NCBI GenBank assembly: GCA_030142905.1
Contig: JASJOG010000250.1
Span: forward strand, 310,001 to 374,000
DNA: 64,000 nt
Direction of reading: 5' to 3'
From: Heliopora coerulea
Taxonomy: Eukaryota; Cnidaria; Anthozoa; Scleralcyonacea; Helioporidae
Positions 57,590 to 64,000 of the stretch are shown one piece after another. The notes under the pieces were generated by a model, which was not told where the DNA came from, made no database searches, and saw only the letters and a list, made by a program, of their open reading frames with translations. Position 1 is the first letter of the stretch; each line of letters starts with the position of its first letter. The position numbers were made by a program, and so were the translations under genes.

Positions 57590-58863
57590 TTCATCTACGG
57601 TACATCTCCCACTCATGTGGACTCACCAGTACTGGATTGGGCGTCAGCGCTTGTCCCCAACAGTAGCCAGCTTGATAGACAGCGCATGTCGTGTGGTCCA
57701 CAAGAGCCGCTTTTGGTGGAATGGCGTCTGGGGCTCTTCCTTTCTGATCAGACAGCGGTTTTCTTGCATCACTGACACTCTTCCTTCCACTCGTTCTGTC
57801 GTATAGCGACGCGACAAAACGCTCAACATGCTCCATACATACGTCGCTGACCACAGAGAGGTTGTCAGCAAGTGTAAGAAATGCATCGATAACGTCCGGG
57901 TAAGATTTCCACGCTTCTAGGGCGGTCTTATTCTCTCTACCTGAGAAACAAGACACTGTCGCAACCGGCAAAGTTATGGAGCACTAGAAGTGCTATGGAG
58001 AGTTGCGGTCTTAGACTTCTGGATATCTTATGAGTTGTGATGTATCAGAGATGAGTGCCTGTGCCAAATAGTACCCACAGTTCTAGTCACTCGTGTTCTC
58101 TCAGTAGCTGAAAATTGCATCGTACAGTACTTGGACATCAATGTCAACTTTGTGTATGATATCCTCATGGCCCTACTGTACTGCGTCTTGAACATGCAAC
58201 AGCATGTCGGCTTCTTCACGTGTCCAAGGAGCCAGGCTTGAGGCATCATCACGTAGTAAAGTAGACCTTACCTGCTTGCCATAGGTAAGCAAGAAACTTG
58301 AAAAGTTCGCGCTTGCTTTCATCAGCACGGCGGAACTATTCCCAATTATGTGGAAGCTGATTGTTGGGTGCGACTTGCCTTCGGATATCAGGTCCTCTGT
58401 TACCTCTGGTAGTGGCCTTCAAACTTTTGTGAAATTATTCATCCCAGACGATATGAACACATTTGACATGGCGAAGCTTGGGTGGTAGATGAATGTCCGT
58501 CATGCTCTATCCTCAGAAAACGATTTCTAAAGCTCCAGACCGGAATCGAACCCGCAACCTTCTGATGACCGGTGTGACGCTCTAACCATTGAGCTACTGA
58601 GACTTGGATACCGAGCTCATGTTATATCATCCAAGATATCTCCAAGCTTCCACATTTCCAACATATATCGCATAACGAAGCTGCGCCTTTAAATATGGCA
58701 AAAATGATTGCTTTGCGTGACCGAAAAAGGTTTTCTCAGTCCCTGGTTTAATCACGTTTACCACTGCAGCACCGTCGATGATGGATTTTACTTTGCTGGG
58801 TAGTACAAGCCTGTAGACATTCATCAAGATCAGATTTCTTCTTGGGTAGACGCATTTTACCAA
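57590..58863 (-). pseudogene. Decayed TE-associated multi-copy protein gene
   Basis: Reading down the minus strand: SIIDGAAVVNVIKPGTEKTF and FLPYLKAQLRYA (about 58780-58660), a SINE insertion (about 58500-58606), then HIVWDE, LKATTRG, PHNWE and ELFKFLA (to about 58280), later ELWVLFGTGTH.YI and LHNFAGCDSV, and finally CMEHVERFVASLYDRTSG with IPPKAALVDHTT and the WGQ...SPHEW end. I remember this block order from large uncharacterised proteins present in many copies in cnidarian genomes; function unknown to me. Several stops and shifts make it a pseudogene. Confidence 0.6.
58500..58606 (-). mobile_element. tRNA-derived SINE, copy 1
   Basis: The minus strand carries an RNA polymerase III A box (TAGCTCAATGGTTAGAGCG) and a B box (GGTTCGATTCC; 58542-58552) at tRNA spacing, with ACCGGTCATCAG at the anticodon-loop position. 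It continues into a body reading GAAATCGTTTTCTGAGGAT that is shared with copy 2. The anticodon-like GGT would suggest tRNA-Thr ancestry, but stem pairing is poor, so it is not a working tRNA gene. Confidence 0.75.
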
Positions 58864-59734
58864 GATGAGATAAGGCTGGTGGACATCTCTGGTTCTCGTG
58901 CTTGAAAAACTAGTCTAAGTCATCATGCCTTGATTGATTGGACATGTAGAGCCTGGCGAAAAATAAGCAGTCGTATTTCATGGATGAAAGTTGTTGTGCT
59001 GTCTTTCATGATGCTGTTGGTGGGTGCGAATTGAAAGAACTGAGTTTGTTTCTCTTTATCCGGTCACACAGCGATCTCTTTTGATTTATAAGACACTCAG
59101 CTATGAAGGTGTTGCAATGCTCCATACCAATGGTCTCTATTTGCTGTAAACTTGTAACTGCAGTTGGTCCGGAACTATTAGATCTTGATATTCCTCCATT
59201 AAAGTGTTGCCTAGATCTTAAATTATTGCTACAAGGAATTTGACATCTTTAAAAAATGATGCTTCGAAGCTTCGTTGTACTTCATGATGACGTTCCCTCA
59301 GATCTTCACCAATTTTTATTGAGTTATTTACCACTTCCGGTAAAAGAACTACTTACTCCCGGTCAACACGGGGATAGCACAAGACATTCAAAAACGTCAG
59401 TTATAAAATTACTCGCTGCATTGTGTCGATAAATTAAATCTGTAAATATAAAAATAGCCTTTTCTAAACCCATTTTGAATTAACTTCAAGCATTTTAAAG
59501 TAGTTGTTTTCAAATCGTGTATGCGTATTCGTGTGGACGGGCAAAAATGACAGAAAACGCTATCATATGGATGAAAATATTTTTGAAAATGGAAAAAGAA
59601 ATCGTTTTTGACTGAAAATCGATACGTGCAACAGGTCCATTCCTCTTTCTAAAATTTCGACATTAATTCGAGTGTTGGGATGATGAATTGATGCGGAGAC
59701 AAGATTTTCTTTACTATCACTAAGGCCACAGAAG

Positions 59735-59980
59735 ATGAGGTTAAATTTAACAGGGATTTTATCGTTAAGTTTGTTAATACTATCCAGACCAGGCTTTATT
59801 GAGGCTTTTGGAACGGGAGGGGCTTTAGAGGACGCAGTCTGTTACTTTAAAACCGCTAAGCGGATCGTGAAGTTCATATCCTGCAGACCCCCAGAGCGTC
59901 TCATGGGCATAAAAATGTTGCGTATTTTATCCCCGTCTGGGACTCAGAAATCGTTTTTCTGGGGGTATGCATCAACGTGA
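59735..59980 (+). CDS. Short ORF with signal-peptide-like N terminus
   Basis: It starts MRLNLTGILSLSLLILS, a basic n-region and hydrophobic core followed by small residues, as in a signal peptide cleaved near residue 25. The next stretch, GGALEDAVCYFKTAKRIVKF followed by ISCRPPER, has two cysteines. The end of the frame (after about 59930) overlaps a SINE-like fragment, so if real this is the first exon of a longer gene, with a splice donor not identified. No homologue is recognised. Confidence 0.3.
   Translation: MRLNLTGILSLSLLILSRPGFIEAFGTGGALEDAVCYFKTAKRIVKFISCRPPERLMGIKMLRILSPSGTQKSFFWGYAST
59933..59966 (+). repeat. SINE body fragment
   Basis: GAAATCGTTTTTCTG with G-rich flanks matches the bodies of the SINE copies at 58.5 and 60.1 kb. 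Confidence 0.5.
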
Positions 59981-60105
59981 GGAACGTCGACATATCCTTG
60001 ATATCACCAAGTTCCCCCATGCACGGTAAGTAACATCTCATGCGATAATATACCGTGGCAGCCGCACATGCGACACATGTCGAAATCACATCTTAAATCC
60101 CCACC

Positions 60106-60215
60106 TGAGTCTCGATAGCTCAATCTTCAGCGCGTATCACCGGTCATCAGGAGACTGCGTGTTCGATCCCTGCGTCTGAGCCGCTGAAATCGTTTTTCTG
60201 AGGATGTTTGGTGAT
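60106..60215 (+). mobile_element. tRNA-derived SINE, copy 2
   Basis: A box-like TAGCTCAATCTTC at 60116, ACCGGTCATCAG at the anticodon-loop position, a B box GTTCGATCCC at 60161, then a body GCTGAAATCGTTTTTCTGAG shared with copy 1. The A box has lost its GG, so transcription by RNA polymerase III is doubtful. Confidence 0.72.
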
Positions 60216-60530
60216 TAACGTCAACGTATTGTCGTAAAGGTCTCTCGGTATTAATAGTTACATGTTAAACATTCTTCAGCTGTGATTAGAGGAGATTTAA
60301 GTTTGTAAAGCCTTAATGTTAACAGCTATCTCTTTCATGGCAGCTAAATTAGTCAAACCAACGAAAGTTATTAAATGGATGAACACAGTTTGCCAGTTCT
60401 TTTAATTCATGCTTCTCTTGGACACAAGTCTGGAATGGTTATCCCCTCGCCCACCGCACGTGGAGTCCATTTCAATGCGTGGTGACTAGGGTGAAAAATT
60501 CTGCAGCACGTATGTGTGTTTGTATATAGA

Positions 60531-60974
60531 ACAATTATTCACCGAAGAGGAGGTGAACAGTGGAGAATATACTACACTATTCACCAACACTGAGGTGAAT
60601 AATTGCTTTAGCATATACCTCGCAAAATTGTTTTCACCAATATTTTTTTTAGATTTTTGCAATTTTACGGGATGTCAGCTTGTCGCCCACTCATCATTTG
60701 TAAACAAAACATTATGAAACACATCCTGAGTGCATTTATCGCTAAAAAAATAAAAGAACTACATATCTTTGAGTACTTAATTGCCAAATTTCGTTGCTGT
60801 TTTTGTGTTGTCTGGTACGGCGACTGTTTATTGAAAAAAAATTTCTTCCGTAACGTAAACATAACTGGACGCCATCTTGTTTTGCTCGGAGGTGAATAGT
60901 GCAAGATATTCAGAGATAGAGGAACCAATCAGATTTCGCAAAAAACACTATCCACCAGCGAGCTATATGCTAAA
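60531..60974. repeat. Dispersed repeat, copy 2
   Basis: Direct-orientation copy of the repeat at 42286-42692. It has an additional 40-50 bp near its left end containing a further ACTATTCACC/GGTGAATA inverted pair. Non-coding. Confidence 0.8.
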
Positions 60975-61014
60975 GGTATATATCTGGATTCCGCACACTT
61001 GAGTATGGCGAGTG

Positions 61015-61044
61015 CAAAATCGGGAGACTCAGGTAAGGATTTAA
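61015..61044 (+). other. Possible first coding exon
   Basis: ATGGCGAGTGCAAAATC, GGGAGACTCAG and then GTAAGG read as Met-Ala-Ser-Ala-Lys-Ser-Gly-Asp-Ser before a strong splice donor. No downstream exon was recognised, so this is only suggestive. Confidence 0.2.
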
Positions 61045-61353
61045 GGATATTTATCTTGTTCCTTTTTGGTTTGTCTGCACCTGTCCGGAGTTGTTTACAA
61101 CATCTGAACACTGAAGCCATTAAACGAACTTTTAAATGTGCAAATACAGAAGCAAAAACGAAATGGTTCCTTTAAAAAAATGGTTAGTGCTAAGCAGTTG
61201 CGGCTAGTTTAACTTCTTGAGGCCATCTTAGTTGGTGGACAATCCACCATTCGGATGTTGAAATAGCAGTTTTCAAACTTAGCTCCAGAGGATTTTCTCG
61301 ACTTATCACTTTTTGTGGCGAAGCTTTGAGTTGGTTCCTCCTGATGAACAAAG

Positions 61354-62062
61354 CTAGGCATAAGGGGACTCGAGCTGGCGCTGGTTAACTAGACATCTGC
61401 TGAGCAGCTCATTGTGTAAGACATTCTTCGCTGATTTTGAATGGATGCTGATTCGTATGAATCGAGATTTTTCATGTTCTGGTAACCATACACTTAGCTG
61501 TGCTACATAAATCACAGGTATGTCTAAATCTAGAAGCCTTGAAATACAGGTTTTACAATCACAATGGTTCGTTAATCTTCCTTGCAGGCCATCGTTTTGA
61601 ACAGCTTTCGAAAATAGCTTCTCAACATCATTCTTCGCTAGGGACACTTCTTGCAGCAAATATTATCTTCTTTCCGACATTCGACCAGCAACTTCTTTCT
61701 TCTGTATTTGAGAACTTGTCTAGAAAGTTTAAACCCGTCTTCATTCAGCAAATTTGCCTTTGAGCCTTTTTGAGGTGCCGACGAATACTTAGTTGAAAAT
61801 CCGTTAGAGTTTCGGGTTGATACGCTTCGCCGGTTTTCTTTTTTACTTCTTCGAAAGTAAACATAAGCAGAAGGTTTAACCGCCGGAAAGTTAAATTTTT
61901 TAATTCTTCCTGCTCATTCTTCTTTCCACGAAGTTTTATCGGGTTTGATTGTCCTTTTTGGTTCTTTGTTTTGCATTTTCCTGTTTGTGGTCTGCAGTAA
62001 AATTGCAGAACTCGTTCATGTGTTTTCTTTGTCGATTTCGTGATTCGTTTTACTTTCGTCAT
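61354..62062 (-). pseudogene. Crypton tyrosine-recombinase remnant
   Basis: On the minus strand, 62062-61745 encodes a basic leader, then LKNLTFRRLNLLLMF, KKKTGEAYQPETLTDFQLSI and RRHLKK, matching the N-terminal domain of Crypton-type recombinases (also seen in domesticated DUF3504 proteins). Degraded EDGFKLSRQVLKYRRKKL follows in another frame near 61720. Then 61630-61400 encodes DVEKLFSKAVQNDGLQGRL, TNHCDCKTCISRLLD and VAQLS, the C-terminal catalytic part. The middle with the first catalytic Arg is deleted, and the HxxR Arg is Cys (TGT at 61555-61557). It cannot be active. Confidence 0.72.
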
Positions 62063-63244
62063 GAAAGTCTTACATCTCTGGATGAATAGTGGACTTTTGT
62101 AACCAATTTTGATATAATGTAGAATTCTTCAGTTTTTTAATGTTAAAATGTCAAATAAGTTTTCAATCATGATCAGTCGGTAGTGTTGCTGTCCGACCTG
62201 CAACCTGTTGTGAAAATAGTCTGTTTTTAAGTCGGACAGTCTAGCCACGTAAAGAAAATCTTACTTTAAGGCGAGTTGAGCGAGATATGTAAATGGAAAC
62301 GACACGAAATACTACGAGCAAGCACCTGATATACGGTTTTGGTCCAACCATTCACTGTTTTATTTGTCAGAAGAAATCTGTTAAGTCTGGTTTACAATAA
62401 GCAAAATAACGAGATAATGGGGTCACGGAAAAGCAAAAGGCACTCAGTTTTTATCGATATGTCGATAGTGTAAACTAGGTAACATAATGAAAGTAAAGTA
62501 GAATGACAATATGGAGTTAACGTCATAAGGAAAAACCTGATCTTTTTGTGTAGTAATGTTCATGTCCTAATGTCGTTATGTCACTAGTGGTAACTTCATT
62601 TGTAATCCGTTAACGTTCATTCTCACCAAACGTTTTAAAACAGAAACTGAAAATTTTAAATGTAAATATGACGATTAGCAATTTATATATAAAAAATTTC
62701 CAATTCTTGTTGTTGTTATTTTGTGGCCGCATCGTTCAGGACTTTTTATTTTTTATTTTTTTATTGCAATCACTCTCTGATTGCTTATCAAAAGTTAAAT
62801 TTTAGAGTTTTAGACAATTTTGAAAAATTATCAATCTTATTCGAAGGTTTGTGGCGTACACATATTTCTAGTATGCCATAACTTAGAAGAGGGAATGAAG
62901 TGGGAACACATCTAACTCATGCGATTTAACTACCTTGTAATCGATTACCAAAATATGTGCTTCCTTTCTGATTGGTTAACATATTTGCAATGCTGTTTTT
63001 AACGTTAATTGACTATCGTAACTTTGGATAACGTAGACTGAATTGTATGCGAAAAGAAATTTTACAAAATAAGGTCATTACATTTTAAGTTTAGTACGAA
63101 AATGTGCTCTTATTTGTTTCTGTTATTCGTTCATTTCACTTCAGTCGCTATAAACTAATTTCTGTATAGTTTTGAAGTAAGATTATTTACAATTTTCAAA
63201 ATCGGTGATATTTACGAGTTCTTCATACAACGATGTCCGCTGAA
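62063..63244. other. Non-coding; likely 3' UTR of the minus-strand gene at its right end
   Basis: AT-rich, no protein-like frame. TTTATT words at about 62745-62765 would read AATAAA on the minus strand, a candidate polyadenylation signal about 500 nt after the stop codon of the gene at 63245. Confidence 0.4.
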
Positions 63245-63951
63245 TTAAGTTTCAGGAATACTTTGTAGAATTTCCTTAGCGAGATTTCTGATTAACATGA
63301 ACTTAGCACGAAGAGGGTTTTTCGTGTTAAAATCAAACTGAGGGGATCTTTTTATTCGGGAGTCTCCAACCTCTGTCTTCCCGCCATTTTGTGAAATTCT
63401 GATTGGTCCGTTCATTCCAAAGTCTGTGTTGACGCCACGTTTACGGACTTTTTCTTTCTTGACAATAGTTTTAAGAATTTTTGTCGCTTTATCAATCGCA
63501 TTTTTCTGAGGTTTTGGAGATCTTATCACATCTCGTTTCTTTGCTTTGCCATACATTCTGCTCTTCCACATTTCCGCGACTTGAAGTTGCTGATTCGCTC
63601 TCCGTTGAGCATCAAATTTGGCAGCCTCAACCACGGTCATTACCCTCTCTAACCGATTTATTTGATCCACAGTTTCCTTAGCCTTTTCTTCAAGTTCTTC
63701 ATCCTTCAACAGTTTTTCTTCGGCGTCTGCCTTTTTCCCTCCTTCTGCCACTTGTTCTTCTTTTCTGTCCTTCAAGATCGCACCTTCGTATCTGACTTTC
63801 TGGCCTTCTGATACCCTCTTAACATCGTCAATGAGACTTTCAATTGTACTTTGATCTAAACCAATCGTTTTTTCTATGTTCTCTACAGCAATGGCCGACT
63901 TTCGAGTCTCGTAGTCTTTTTCTTTTGCCAATCTGACATCTGGTGTGTCAT
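63245..63951 (-). CDS. Terminal exon of an unrecognised coiled-coil-like protein (partial)
   Basis: The minus strand has a good acceptor (a pyrimidine run then CCCTAG; exon begins at 63951) and an open frame of about 234 residues to TAA at 63245-63247. The first residues are DTPDVRLAKEKDYETRK. The first half is Lys/Glu-rich and heptad-like (EEKLLKDEELEEKAKETVDQ, then INRLERVMTVVEAAKFDAQR), so probably coiled coil. The second half is basic, with KKEKVRKRGVNTDFGMNG, SPQFDFNTKNPLRAKF and a C terminus LAKEILQSIPET. No known domain, signal or membrane segment is visible. Upstream exons lie beyond the window. The regular splice site and intact frame argue for a real gene. Confidence 0.6.
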
Positions 63952-64000
63952 CTAGGGAAAAGAAAGTTTAATAAGGTATTGAACACACTGATGTCCGGGT

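Larger units (their letters stand above)
56345..59638 (+). mobile_element. Degenerate Harbinger transposon
   Basis: The left region (GGCCCCATCC, then CTATCCGTTTTTGAAT, then CCGTCTACACGTATCCG) and the reversed right region (GGACCTGTTG, then CGTATCGATTTTCAGT, then CCGTCCACACGAATACG) are related over about 110 bp, giving long diverged terminal repeats. Inside the left part are remains of a Harbinger transposase. Much of the interior, about 57.5-58.9 kb, is a different decayed gene on the minus strand. Confidence 0.6.

Noticed and set aside
58542..58606. tRNA gene on the minus strand
   Set aside because: A and B boxes are present, but the anticodon and acceptor stems do not pair well and the sequence continues into a body shared with another copy, so it is a SINE.

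Overview
The window is animal nuclear DNA: it is AT-rich, holds one long multi-intron gene with GT-AG introns, and is packed with eukaryotic transposons. Nothing in it looks prokaryotic. The mixture of Penelope-like, Gypsy, CR1/Jockey-type LINE, hAT, Harbinger, Tc1/mariner-like and Crypton remnants, tRNA-derived SINEs, and a degraded copy of a protein family that I remember as highly repeated in cnidarian genomes suggests an anthozoan cnidarian, plausibly a stony coral. That placement is inference.

Layout. 1-10924: no gene that I can support; low-complexity DNA and one dispersed-repeat copy near 6.04-6.43 kb. 10925-15215: a Gypsy retrotransposon with an uninterrupted Gag-Pol frame, a clean 131-bp 5' LTR and a badly shortened 3' LTR. 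15205-15920: an intronless coding fragment of a golgin-245 (GOLGA4)-like protein directly beside that LTR. 19.7-25.1 kb: a nest in which a Penelope-like element was split by a 2.74-kb hAT transposon (8-bp target duplication visible) and by a LINE, followed by a hAT MITE. 26.4-29.05 kb: two more hAT-type MITEs, microsatellites and paired hairpin repeats. 30.7-33.6 kb: a CR1/Jockey-type LINE on the minus strand, split by a 370-bp hAT MITE with a perfect 8-bp duplication.

34517-52653 (+): a complete lin-7 (LIN7/Veli/MALS) orthologue in nine coding exons, 193 residues, L27 plus class I PDZ. It is the main host gene here, a scaffold of the LIN-2/LIN-7/LIN-10 (CASK/Veli/Mint) type. Its introns carry much of the mobile DNA: a hAT element in intron 1, a TA-flanked element with a helix-turn-helix frame in intron 2, a Harbinger-like element holding an 835-bp near-perfect palindrome in intron 3, and another Harbinger-like element with a nested pogo/Tigger-like MITE in intron 4. 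Intron 1 is strikingly poor in CpG and rich in TACATGTA and TACTGTAC-like words.

52.7-63.2 kb: long microsatellites, a degenerate Harbinger (56.3-59.6 kb) containing a decayed TE-type protein gene and a SINE, a second SINE, a repeat shared with lin-7 intron 2, and a Crypton tyrosine-recombinase remnant. 63245-63951 (-) is the last coding exon of an unrecognised, lysine/glutamate-rich, probably coiled-coil protein whose 5' part lies beyond the window. The two host genes do not obviously work together; most of the window is a record of nested insertions.
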